DNA of 64,000 nucleotides from Ascaphus truei (taxonomy: Eukaryota; Chordata; Amphibia; Anura; Ascaphidae). Below the pieces are notes generated by a model, which saw only the letters and a list, made by a program, of their open reading frames with translations, was not told where the DNA came from and did not search any database. The position numbers and the translations under genes were made by a program. Within the stretch, counting starts at the first letter, position 1. Each line of letters begins with the position of its first letter. Below are positions 45,546 to 55,666 of this stretch, one piece after another. The stretch covers positions 1 to 64,000 of the forward strand of contig WSYH01001917.1 of the NCBI GenBank assembly GCA_036426205.1, written 5' to 3'.

Positions 45546-46119
45546 TTATACAACATAGTTGACAGGTGACAGCGGGACTACTACACCTGTAGTTGACAGC
45601 TGATGAGGCTGGAAATCACTTTGGTACATGCAAGCTTGCTGGAATCTGTACGCGAAATCCGGCTCAGGTTGCAGGTATCCGGGCGGGGACAGACAGCAAG
45701 GGTTGCCGCTCACCAGGTTTTCACTGACGGTCGGACCGTTATTGGAAGCTGGCGCTGTCGCTGGCGCATTACTTGCCAGCGACTGACGTTTCTTAGTTGG
45801 TTTTAACATGACCTTTCGCCTTTTGAAGTCTCCACTGATCAAAGACACGGGGAAAATCTGGTGCTACACACCAATACCCTCCAATAACACCGGGATCAAT
45901 ACGGAAAGAACACGGATCGATACATAACTTTTTCCTTATTGCACGCTTCCACACATGAGCATCTGGTGAAAATTTGTAAAAGTCATAGTTTTCGATAAAA
46001 TACTGATACATTTGACCGACTGTTGCGATCTTATCATCTGTTGCATTAATCGCGGCCCATATTAAATAAGCGTACGTTATGTCGGGTTTTTGGAACACGG
46101 ACTGCAGTTGTGCACTCAT
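45546..46119 (-). pseudogene. Forkhead-like winged-helix gene, copy 2, one frameshift
   Basis: From the ATG at 46119 the frame reads MSAQLQSVFQKPDITYAYL and then a near-complete forkhead-like domain: ATDDKIATVGQMYQYFIENY, DFYKFSPDAHVWKRAIRKKL (recognition helix with W..AIR..L), CIDPCSFRIDPGVIGGYWCV. A one-base frameshift just after PDFP moves the basic segment (SGDFKRRKVMLKPTKKRQS) and tail into the next frame, ending at 45546. Copy 0 shows the same two parts in one frame, so a single ~190-residue protein is the ancestral state. The stops present in copy 0 are absent here. Host forkhead proteins bind DNA as transcription factors (established); what a transposon-borne one does is not known. 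It converges with the BEN-like gene. Confidence 0.7.
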
Positions 46120-46520
46120 TTTGGGACTCTCTGGACAATAAAACAACACCAGACACTGTGCATTTATTTTTTAATATGAAAAGCCTAAATTGATACATTA
46201 TTGTAACTTCTTCAGTATCAAGGTCAATTTACAATAGACCACTGTGGTATTTTTTTAAACACCTGCAAGTCGACACATTACTGAAGCGCATGCGCATTAC
46301 AATTCATGAATATCTGCCACCTGGCGGATACGCGAAGAATTGTAACCAATTAAATCTGAACCATTATCAATAAACACATCAATAAACACATCAACTGCGG
46401 GTGACGCCGGCATGAATGCAACATGAATACGGCATGAACGCGATGAAGTGCGTGGCATTCGGAAAAAATCCCCCAAACAAATCGCAGATGTTGGAAAATA
46501 AAAGGGGCCGCGGATGTACA
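46120..46520 (-). promoter_or_regulatory. Upstream region of the forkhead-like gene
   Basis: Conserved with copy 0 (1336-1700). It contains acattactgaagcgcatgc, attacaattcatgaatat and tggcggatacgcgaag; the last two recur inverted in transposase intron DNA at about 21976-22025 and 27003-27050. Promoter role is inferred from position. Confidence 0.4.
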
Positions 46521-46647
46521 CAGTGGGCTTAATTGGGGAGCTATCATTGATAGCTCACTAGAAGTGAAAAGTGGGTCAGCTAGATTGCTGTGTATTAACC
46601 CTTGTCCCATATGCAGGTCACATGCTCACAGGTGGGCAGTACGTGAC

Positions 46648-46652
46648 ATATA

Positions 46653-46687
<35 letters not shown>

Positions 46688-46690
46688 TAA
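46648..46690. repeat. (TA)n microsatellite
   Basis: Ta dinucleotides with one interruption. Confidence 0.95.
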
Positions 46691-46849
46691 TATGTATATA
46701 TTAACTCTGACAATATTCTTTAACATATCAAAGATATAGGGTGGAGAAATCCAAGTGACGTTTCTCAGGACATGGGTATGTGGCTCTTACTAATTTAATA
46801 TCTGTGTATTTTAAAGGGTTTGAACGAGGCCCAAGGGAATTGTGGGGCC

Positions 46850-47060
46850 AATGCTATAAGCGTTCATAAGCCACTTATCGAGCACTTATCGGCCAAAATG
46901 CCTACTGCGATTCTGCAAGCCTCGATAAGAGGGCGATAAAAGAATGAATCGACAAATTTTTCAGCCGTCGATAAAAGATCGCCAGGTGAGCGGCGATAAG
47001 CCACTTATCGGCAGGTTCTGAAACTCGTACAATTCTAGTAGCCGCAATTAGGTTATCGAG
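46850..47060. repeat. Cluster of cttatcg / cgataag motifs
   Basis: At least eight cttatcg or cgata(a)g words within 190 bases, in both orientations (for example 46871, 46880, 46923, 46972, 46992, 47005). It resembles decayed inverted-repeat ends; no gene. Confidence 0.5.
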
Positions 47061-47524
47061 GCCTATCACAGCTCTACAATGGTGAGTTTCTCCCAAAATC
47101 CTGTCTTGAGGCTGGTGAGAAGCTGCTGAGAGGCAGCGAGAGAGGACTTGGAAAAAAAAGATATTTACATACATTCAATATTTCTCTTTGCTTTAGAAGT
47201 CTTCACCGTCCGAATCTGCAAGCTCTCGTACCGTGACGTCATCACCCGCAATCCAATGCCATCCACCTTGAATACCAGCATCAGGTTAAAACAAATCTTC
47301 TTTCTTTTATCTTCTATCACTGTCTTCTTTCTTCATCTGTCATTATTTTCTTCTTTTCTTTAATCTTCTTTCTTCATCTGTCAATCCAAAGGCCCATGGT
47401 AAATTCACAACAGGATGTTGTCATGTCGGCTTTTTGAGGTAAAATGAGACGTACAGGCCTTATATATGGCCTTTACCATCATATTTTAGGGTCAGATAGT
47501 ACAGCTCCAAACTGATTGGATGCT
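47061..47524. other. Unassigned
   Basis: Pyrimidine-rich tcttctttctt stretch at 47290-47390; a tgacgtcatcac site at 47235. No gene recognised. Confidence 0.35.
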
Positions 47525-47826
47525 GTATTATGTGCCCGCCTCATTATTTTTTTTTTTAAGGATTTGACGTCATCTCCAAGGGATGTATGTCACATCCTTA
47601 AAACCAAATGGCTATATCACATGGTATTACATCCAAGGGGATTGAAGACAATCCCATTGTTTGCTGCACCATGTAATAGGTTACATGAGTTCAAAAGGAT
47701 ATGACATAACTTTAAGGAATGATGTCACATCCTTTTGTGATATTGCCAGTTGGTTTGAAGGATGTGACGTACCTCCCTTAGAGATGACGTCACATCCTTA
47801 AAAAAAAAAAGAGGCAGGCACATGAT
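47525..47826. mobile_element. Fold-back element with TGACGTCA in each arm
   Basis: 47525-47620 and 47731-47826 are imperfect reverse complements of about 95 bp. Each contains a T/A run, aaggat(t/g)tgacgtcatct and gtcacatcctt. The TGACGTCA core is the CRE/ATF site, so each arm carries a possible transcription-factor site, but it may simply be repeat sequence. Confidence 0.75.
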
Positions 47827-48724
47827 AAAGCTCCTTTGTAGAGATAAACGGTTAGAGGACCCCTGTCGTGTATGTTTTTTTGGCTAATATGCCTAATAAA
47901 CTGTTTTATTTTTTATACCTGCCTCTTGCCCTCTTCCAATTTTTGCAATGCTCCATCTTTTCCCCTTCTACATTTATTTATTTTTATGTTTGTGATTGCC
48001 CATTGACTGATAATGTTTTAATGTGTGCCAGGGTACAGATAAATGCAGTGACAACCAATGCATTTTTGGCAACTGCTTGTTTTGAATTGATTGTAAATGT
48101 TTCTATTTATTTTTAATGTTTGGGTTCAATTGTGTGGAATTTGGATGGCTTGTTTTTAGTACATTTTAGGATTGGTTAGCGTTTTAAATTAAATATTTGT
48201 TTTGTTGGCTACTGGTTTAAATGCATTAATTGTTTTGTTGGCTAATGTTTAAAATTATATAATTGTTTTGTTGGTTAGTGCTTTTATTTATTAAATTCAT
48301 TGGTTAGTGTAACAGGGACTTATCACTGTTGGAGAGAAACTGCTTCTAAATCCAGCCGTGTGCTGGTTAATTGTACACATGCAATCAACCAGACTCCACC
48401 TGGCTGATTTGGACTTTTAGAAAATGCCTGGTCTGAGAAACAGGAAGGAGATTCCTTAGCTCACAAGGGAGCTGGCAGAAGGAATAGGAAGGTTATGTTC
48501 TGAGAGGGAGACAAAAGGGCACCAGACCTCTATGCCTGGACACTCAAGCAGATACCCAGACACCAGTGACCTGAAGGACAACCTGCTTTAAGGTATCGCT
48601 GAGACTTTGGGGTGATACGTGGTAACGGGTTTCCCCCCAGCCTTGAAGAGAGGGACTGGGGAAGTAAGTTAGCCCTTGCACAGGGATAGGTGTTTATTGT
48701 TTAATGTATATTTTTGTTTGCTGT
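47827..48724. other. Unassigned, repeat-like
   Basis: Contains gttttgttggct(a/t) repeated three times at about 48200-48275, and sequence with ctgctttaaggtatcgctgag near 48580. No gene. Confidence 0.35.
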
Positions 48725-49040
48725 TGTCACGGGAGACTCCTGTGGCGGGTAGGATCTCGGTGGCCGGAACAGCACGAGCGTAGTAGGGGTCACAATCAGA
48801 GGGTCCGAGGCAGGCGGCAGACAGCGCAGTCAGGAAACAAGCAGAGGTCCGAGGCAGGCGGGAGGTAGCGACGTCAGGTAACAAGCAGAGGTCCGAGGCA
48901 GGCGGCAGGTAGCGAAGTCAGGTAACAAGCAGAGGTCAGCAACGAGGAGACTGGAACAGGACAGGGGAGCAAGGACAGGTCTGGGGGCAGGGACTGAGAA
49001 CAGGAACAAACAGGGACAAGCCAGATTACCGCAAGGGCTT
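48725..49040 (+). repeat. LTR-like end with ~45-bp minisatellite
   Basis: TGTCACGGGAGACTCCTGTG is the reverse complement of the repeat end at 365-384. It is followed at 48795-48935 by three to four tandem units of aggtccgaggcaggcgg(c/g)aggtagcg. Probably part of an LTR family; the partner LTR is not visible. Confidence 0.55.
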
Positions 49041-51203
49041 TTACTGTGAACAGACTTCTATGGAACAGGTACAGAAAAATAGAAAATAGTTATGAGTGAG
49101 TAAAAATAATATAGATTCTTGTAATAAAGTGCAATGTGAAATAGATAAGGTGGATAAATCAAGAAAGTGTCGTATAGCTTTAATACCGTGATTGTGATCA
49201 ATAATTGAATATAGGGAGGTCACATCTAATGTGACCCACCTATATTCCTTATGCCATTTAAGATCCTGTAAATTGAGAATGAGGTCCGCTGTATCCCTAA
49301 TATAGGAAGGAAGTTGAAATACCAGGGGCTGTAGAAATTTGTCCACATACCGCGATAACCCATATCCCAAAGATCCAATACTCGCCACTATTGGTCGTCC
49401 CGGAGGATCGGCCAGTGATTTATGGATCTTTGGGAGATGGTGGAATACCAGAATTACGGGATGTTTACAATAGAGAAACTCACATTCCTTAAGACTAAGA
49501 ACATTGAGAATTCTCCCAAAAGATAACAATTCAGTCAATTTGAAAGAGTACAGAGATGTAGGATCCTCTTTAAGGACCTGATAAAAGTTGGGGTCCTGTA
49601 ACTGTCTAAGTGCTTCCTGTTTGTATTGATTAGAAGACAGTACCACCAAGGCACCCCCCTTATCCGCGTTCCTAATCACGATGTTTAAATTTTTCTTAAT
49701 TTGGTCAATTTGTTGTACCTCAGTGTAAGTCAAATTCCCAGATTTAGTATTAGAATATGAAAAACCCTGTGAAAGTAATCTTAGATCCCATTCAACTAAA
49801 CATTCAAATGTAGTAATATAAGGGCCCCTGTTGTAATTGGGGCAAATTATTCTTCCGATAACCAGAATCTACAGAACCAAAGAAAGGCTGAGTATGTGTG
49901 GTTAAAGGCTCTCCTTGTGACTCTAATAAAGCATCCATATCGGAGATAACACAATTTTCTTGAAAATTTAGTGAATTCTCATTAAATACCGAATCAGACT
50001 GTACAAGTTCAATAGAATCCGTATTTGTTTGTGTACCCAATAAACGATTTTTTGAAGCAAATAGTTTCTTTGGAGAAAGTTTACATGTAAATTTTTGGAG
50101 ATCTATAACAGTTTGGAATAAATGGAAATTCTGTGTGGGTGCAAAACCTAATCCTTTATTTAAGAGCGTCAGTTGATCCAAGGAAAGATCTACACCTGAT
50201 AAATTAATAACATTATCAGGAGAGTTCATTCGTATTTCTTCCTCTTGGATCTGCCTCGGCTTTCGTCGTTTCCTCTGTGACCTTCGTGTTCTCCCCGGCC
50301 TTTGGGATTTGACTGTAAAAAAGCCGAGGAGGGTTGACCAGATGATTTAGAAACCCTTGGTTTAAAAGTAGAAGTTGAAACTCTATCATCATAATTAGTA
50401 GCTCCCCGGTCATCTCTTGAATGGCCAGTAAATCTATCAACGGACACAGATTGAGATCTTGTCTCATAGTCAGAAACATCTGAGTCAAAACTGGAAGTCT
50501 CAACTCTGGTGTTCTTTAAGATAGATTTATTTTGATTTTTCTTAAACCAATTTTTTGATTGTTGCTGTTTACCCCTTGGTGTACTTGAAGTAGTAAACTC
50601 CCTAGTAGCTTGTGGTCTCTGCCAACAATATATGTGGCTTTTGGTGTAGTCAATGCGATCTCTCTCAAATTTAGAGTGTTTCTTCTCACGAATAGTTTCT
50701 TCAATTGATTCTACATTAGAAGAAAGGGTTTTATCATTTTTAATAAATTGTTCCATTTTGGAAAATGGTTTTAATTTATTTTGCAGAGTCGCTATTTCTT
50801 CCATAAGCTTTGATTTTTCAGATGTTTTCTGTTGGATAATGAGATCCATAAGTTGTTTTGAACAAGTATCAAGGATTTTAACCCAATCTTGTTCAAATTT
50901 ATTACTCAAGAAACCAAATGAAGGCACCTTTTTAACACGCAATCCCCTAGGGATTCTATTACATCTTATATAGTTCTCAAGTGAGGTAATATCCCACCAG
51001 AGTCTTATATTCATAACAAGAAGTTTTTCTAATTTGACAAAATGGTGTGTCAAGTCAGATGGTTCATCATATGTAATATCTAAGACCCCATCAAAAAGGT
51101 GTGCTGCTTTTTTGAAGCATCTAGTATTATCCCCACAAGAATAAACATATGTACTGTCATCATCATCTACTAAAACATTATCATCCTCATTAAACTCTTC
51201 CAT
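49041..51203 (-). pseudogene. Penelope-like protein, 5' half (PLE 2)
   Basis: Starts at the ATG at 51203 (MEEFNEDDNVLVDDDD), with tatataccatgg upstream on its strand. Parts in order: N-terminal acidic and helical domain (SLENYIRCNRIPRGLRVKK; QLMDLIIQQKTSEKSKLMEE coiled coil), a Ser/Arg-rich hinge (about 50560-50240), then VINLSGVDLSLDQLTLLNKG (50200), NADKGGALVVL (49670), LPKIHKSLADPPGRPIVAS (49425), PSYIRDTADLI, VTLDVTSLYSIIDH and LLTHNYFLF, where homology stops at about 49075. Frameshifts lie near 50230 and 49805. The conserved VxxLSxxxLxxxQLxLLxKG motif and the RT blocks identify the family. Confidence 0.85.
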
Positions 51204-51384
51204 GGTATATAAATGAAAATAATATTACAAAAAAGGAATAAATAGATAAATAATATCCAAAAAAGCTTGATAAAGTAGTCCTGCTCAAGTGGTTGTAGCC
51301 AAAAATAATAATAAGTCCGCAGTGAACAAAATCAGATATAAAAAGTTTCCAATATTCAAGTATTCAAAAATTCAAAAAAATATT

Positions 51385-52349
51385 TATCGGAAAGAGAATT
51401 CCAGGAGTATGCTTCTCAATGCACGAAGTTGTCATCCCCGTTCATTGATTAGGAATTTTCTTGGATCTCAATTTATGAGATTGAAGAGACTTTGCTCTAA
51501 TAATGATATTTTTCTGTCAAGGTCCAAAGAAATGTTTGACAGATTTTTGACCAGGGGCTTTTCTACAAAGGACATACAGGCAGCCTTTGTTAAAGCTGAT
51601 TCTATGGACAGGGATGTTCTCATTCGGAAGACTGGATCTAGGTCTAAAACACCAAAGACGTCATCATATAATGTTACACAGAGTCCATTCTTTATAACTA
51701 CCTATAGTTCACAATCATCTCAAATTTCAAAGATTATATACAAACATTGGCATACACTTTTGTTGGATGAAGATATTGGTACTTTATTGCAAAATGGACC
51801 TAGATTCACTTTTCGTAAGGCTAAGACTTTGGCCTCCCACCTATCACCAAGTCTTTTTGACTCTAATTCAGGTCGTCCTAACATTACAACTATACCAAAG
51901 GGTTTTTATAGTTGTGCCATTTGCTCTATGTGTCAGTATGCATTACCTGCAAAATTTATAACTTATGCGAATGGTGTTAAAAAGTATTATATTAAGAATT
52001 TTCTGAACTGTACACAAGTTTCGTTGTGTATGTTCTCTTATGTGCATGTGGCCACAGATATGTGGGCCGCACTATTAGACCTCTTAAGCTTCGTATAGCT
52101 GAACATACACGTTTAATTAGAAAGAAAGATCTTGTCCATCCAGTGTCCAGACACTTCTCCCAATGCCTTAGGGGGGGCATTGGAAATGTTTCCTTTTCTG
52201 CCATTGAACATGTACCCCGTCACCCCAGGGGTGGTAATAGGGAAAATATATTAAACAAAAAGGAGATTTACTGGATATACACTCTCAGCACTCTCCATCC
52301 CCTTGGAATCAATTCGGATTGGGAGTTGAAACATTTTCTACATGATTGA
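51385..52349 (+). pseudogene. Penelope-like protein, 3' half with GIY-YIG (PLE 2)
   Basis: Begins within the reverse transcriptase thumb region: LLNARSCHPRSLIRNFLGSQ, FMRLKRLCSNND (counterpart in PLE 1: ILHASSFHLEHQIKGIPKSE). Then a Cys linker (SCAICSMCQYAL), and after a frameshift near 52020 the endonuclease LLCACGHRYVGRTIRPLKLR, RIAEH, RHFSQC, and NKKEIYWIYTLSTLHPLGIN with the catalytic Glu, ending at 52349. The GIY half of the motif is partly lost at the frameshift. Confidence 0.85.
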
Positions 52350-52785
52350 GGGAATGGAGAGTGCTGAATTTTGTATTATCACATTATGTAAATATTGATG
52401 ATATATGTTTTTTCTATTGGATTATCATTTCATTCAGGTTATGTGTTACTACATATATTTTGTTATTATTATTATTTATATTTTAATAGATTTGTTTTCA
52501 TTATCATTATTTTGCTTCCATGATTAATTGTTTATTCATCTATTTATAGCTCTTGACATCATGATCTTTGTTTTTAATTTTTTGTTTTTTATTGTGTGTT
52601 TTTTTTATATGGATATATATGCATACGGTTGACCTTTTCTGTGCGACTAGTCAGTGTTAATGTGTCACCAATTACATATGTTTCTACTCTAATGTGATCA
52701 TTTGTATCTGCTGAGTCTGATTTGTAGCCATCCAATCAGATTCTAGTTGCTTCTATATAGACGTGTCCGCTATCAGGAAAATGTA
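52350..52785. other. PLE 2 3' non-coding region
   Basis: AT-rich, no gene; leads into the hammerhead-like motif. Confidence 0.5.
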
Positions 52786-52826
52786 CTCTTTGATAAAGTC
52801 CCATGTCGGGATGAAACGCGTCAGAG
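52786..52826 (+). ncRNA. Hammerhead-like motif of PLE 2
   Basis: Stem I CTCT (52786-52789) with AGAG (52823-52826); core TTGATAA (C3 to T, G8 to A); stem II (a)GTCCC-ATGT-CGGGA(t); GAAA 52813-52816; CGCGTC giving a canonical GUC cleavage triplet. It lies about 440 bp after the GIY-YIG stop, the place expected for a Penelope terminal-repeat ribozyme. aataaaattt follows at 52861. Confidence 0.6.
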
Positions 52827-52900
52827 TGGTCTTATCCATGATGTCCAGTCTTTTTTTGTAATAAAATTTATTTTTTAATCTACCAAGCTTGTGTCGGTAA

Positions 52901-53984
52901 AAGGGAGTAGTGACCATTCATTTTTTCTACCTTATTCATTATCTCGGAATGGAGCACACAGAGGTCTCATAACGGTAGCAGGTGCTGATCATCATTATTC
53001 AGCAGAGGTGGTATCCTGACGATCTATGCGCCGGAGGAGCGACGCATGCTGGATCCCCAGTCAGAGACAAGCTTGGCTCTCTGGACGTGGCCTAGACAAA
53101 CTACATTGCCGGAGTGCACTGTGTGCGGGTTCCAGTCAAGCGCAGCTGATTGTTCCCGTGACGTCATCTCCATCGACCGGCTGGGGAGTTGGTGTGACTT
53201 CCAGATAGCAGAGCGTTAACGGCATCCATTAGAACCTTGCGCAGCAGCGCCCTGCTTTCCTGGTTCCAGCAGCCGTGTACCCGCATGTTACAGGTTACGG
53301 GTGTTTCGTTCATTTACACAGCTCAGCTGTTGGGGTGGCAGGTTTACTAACCGGCAAAGGGCAGCATTTATTTGGGACATGTATTGAACTTACAAGTGGT
53401 GTGTCTGCGGTCAAATTACTATGTACCTCTAGTTACTATTTGCTATTCGGCGCCTAGTTGGTTTATTTATACCAAGAAGCTACCCCTTACCCTATAACTT
53501 TATTATCATTATATACCTGCATTGAGACCACTTCCCTTGTTGCACCTGGACAGTGGCTGTATACTTGCCTATATACCTATACGTGATTGTTTAGCATTGG
53601 AACACGGGAGGTCATTCTCCACCTTTTTTCTTGGATTGCCAACAGACAATCTGCCCTTGTATTATAAATGGGCCATGGGGTCTGGATTGACAAAATTGGT
53701 ATTTTTAATGGTTTTTCATTTTTGAGGGGCTTATGGGATTTGAACGTGTTGTTTTTAGTTAAAAGTCTTTATGTAGATGTTAGGCATCTGCTCTTTTTGG
53801 ATTAGTTCTCGGAGGCCAAGACCCTGAAAATAAGGGTGGCCCTCTAAATGTATGGGGTAACTGATCTTTATTATTTGAATGTATCCTTTGAGTGACAAGA
53901 GAGCTACAAAGGCTCTCTAAGATTTTTATAAAAAACCCTTAAATCTGTGTCCTCTTGTGTGTATGCATGTATATAGTGTGGTGT
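52901..53984. other. Unassigned; possible PLE terminal-repeat sequence
   Basis: Contains cccgtgacgtcatctcc at about 53156, resembling the GGAAGTGACGTCATC block seen at 58.85 and 63.67 kb beside other hammerhead-like motifs. No gene. Confidence 0.4.
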
Positions 53985-54026
53985 GTGTGTGTGTATATAT
54001 ATAAATTAATATATTAGATATAATAT

Positions 54027-54069
<43 letters not shown>

Positions 54070-54090
54070 TATATTAATATATATATAGTT
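53985..54090. repeat. (TG)n/(AT)n microsatellite
   Basis: gtgtgtgtgtgta, then mixed at-rich sequence with a pure AT run at about 54031-54066. Confidence 0.95.
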
Positions 54091-54171
54091 ACCAGATGAA
54101 AGTCCAGTAATGGAGACGCACATGCGAGTAGTCATGCAGACAAATAATTGTATTGGAACAAAGGGCACTGC

Positions 54172-54213
54172 AACCAACGTTTCGGTCACCACAGAGGGAC
54201 CTTCATCAGGGTT
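54172..54213 (-). ncRNA. Hammerhead ribozyme, canonical core
   Basis: On the minus strand: stem I AACC (54213-54210) pairs with GGTT (54175-54172); core CTGATGA intact (54209-54203); stem II AGGTC...GACC with four pairs and a ten-base loop; GAAA; then CGTT giving the minimal stem III and GUU triplet. All invariant core bases (C3, U4, G5, A6, G8, A9, G12, A13, A14) are present. It is the only fully consensus copy in the window. No coding neighbour shows its parent element; the surrounding DNA may be a retrozyme or Penelope terminal repeat. Confidence 0.65.
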
Positions 54214-55211
54214 ATGCGGTATATGTATATATAGATATTTCTATATGATGTTTTTAATGTAAATATACTTTTTATTTTTAGTTCACATGCCTATTGTTTT
54301 ATGCTAATATTGTCCGAAAGCCAAATTCAATCCTACAGAGTGGGAATTAGATGTGTTTTGGGGGAGATTTATGGAGTGTGGGTGTTGGCTGTTGGTACCA
54401 CCCTGGTTAGACCACCTGGGGCTGGGGATATTATGGTAGAGGCTAATCCTGTGTTTGCCTTAGAGGTTAGTAAAGCATTGCCATGCAGTGCTCTTAGGTA
54501 GACAATCGGGTATGTAATGTATGTTGAGAATGTATTAACCCCTATGGTGCCTGTACGATGCATTGGTATTTTCAGACATCAAAGGGGTTATGTATTACAG
54601 TACCTGCTATTGGCTGTGTAATAACTCTTATTACATAACCCTATGATAGAAGTATATAAGATTCCCCTCCCACATTGCATCACTAGCAGTAATTATCTCT
54701 CATTTACCAGTGGAAGTAATTACTGAATATCTATCACAATTTTAATATTGTGTTTGGTACATTTTTACGGCTATGTTGCTGACTTAGGGCATAACATTGT
54801 GGTAAAAACGTTCATTATTATTTTTGTTTTACTAGTTAAGATATTTAATCCACAACAAAGACCAGATATGTCTGGTTAAGGGATACACCAAACATTAGCG
54901 CTGATAGATCACTGCACATTGGACACTTTTTTCCCTTTTTTACTGTATGTCAGAATAATAGAATATTTTTGGTGAATTCTTGAGTGAGATAAGGAAAATA
55001 ATCATATTTCCCTAACAAAAATGAAAAAAAGGTATTTATTTCATAGCAATTTGTTGCAATTTAAAGTAGCAGTCCAAGCTGACGTTTATTTAATTTTTTC
55101 CCCTTTAATATGAGCCTCAATACAATCCACACAATGATAAGTAATTATCTGAGTTTCCAATCAAGCCATTCTCCTGTGATCGATCACCGAAGATTCCGTT
55201 CGGGATATCAC
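54214..55211. other. Unassigned; 55095-55195 repeat fragment
   Basis: No gene. The end matches the dispersed repeat at 10265-10370. A ttaggg-poor, AT-rich stretch lies between. Confidence 0.35.
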
Positions 55212-55632
55212 TGTAACGATGCTCATCTCTAGCAGGAAGTGGACACGCAGGGCTGAGTTACAGTAGGAAGTTGAAATAACCGACCTGAGCCAAGGGACAG
55301 AGTCCTGATAGAGTAGTGAGTTGTAGGTCGAAGGTCAGGGCTGGCAGCAGTGTTGTGAAGTCGGTGTGGATTCTGAGGTCGAGGCAGGCTGAAGACAAGT
55401 ATAGTCGAGGTACATGAGCCGGGTCTGGTAACGTGAAAGACAATAAGCATAAACGTGTTGCATGAACACAGCAGGAAACTGGAACTTTGCACAGCAACTT
55501 CCTGCTCAGAGGGCAGTCCTTTTAAAGGAAGTTGCCAGAGACAAAGATGGATGATTTGGCCACAGAGGGCGAGCAAGAGCAAAATCCCGAACAGGAATCT
55601 AAATTCCGGTAAGGATTTTGCCAAATCAAATA
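55212..55632 (-). repeat. 3' LTR of the Gypsy element
   Basis: In element orientation it starts just after gggtggtac and ends catcgttaca (plus strand tgtaacgatgctcatc at 55212). The last 120 bp match 59466-59585 (tgtaacaatgctcatc...gagtagtgagtcgtagg). Confidence 0.6.
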
Positions 55633-55666
55633 GTACCACCCTATCCAGAATCGATCTCCGGACGAT

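Larger units (their letters stand above)
35175..46520. mobile_element. Candidate multi-gene Tc1/mariner-like transposon (copy 2)
   Basis: Order: spliced transposase (minus, 35175-36233, first exon near 42190), divergent coiled-coil/BEN-like gene (plus, 42586-44040), convergent forkhead-like gene (minus, 45546-46119). The transposase/coiled-coil arrangement and their shared intergenic DNA recur at 26.6-29.7 kb, which ties them to one element. The forkhead unit recurs at 0.4-1.7 kb; its membership rests on adjacency here and a short shared block with transposase intron sequence. A minisatellite, a 750-bp insertion and a Penelope-like element (37.67 to about 42.1 kb) sit inside the transposase gene. 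Terminal inverted repeats were not identified, so the outer limits are approximate. Confidence 0.5.
49041..52900. mobile_element. Penelope-like retroelement with inverted 5' half (PLE 2)
   Basis: The 5' half (N-terminal domain to mid reverse transcriptase) reads leftwards from 51203; the 3' half (end of reverse transcriptase, linker, GIY-YIG) reads rightwards from about 51385 to 52349. The halves are head to head and the catalytic palm segment between them is absent. A hammerhead-like motif (52786-52826) and aataaaattt follow the 3' half. The layout resembles a 5' inversion with deletion formed during cDNA synthesis, as in twin-primed LINE insertions, though later rearrangement is possible. 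Confidence 0.75.
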
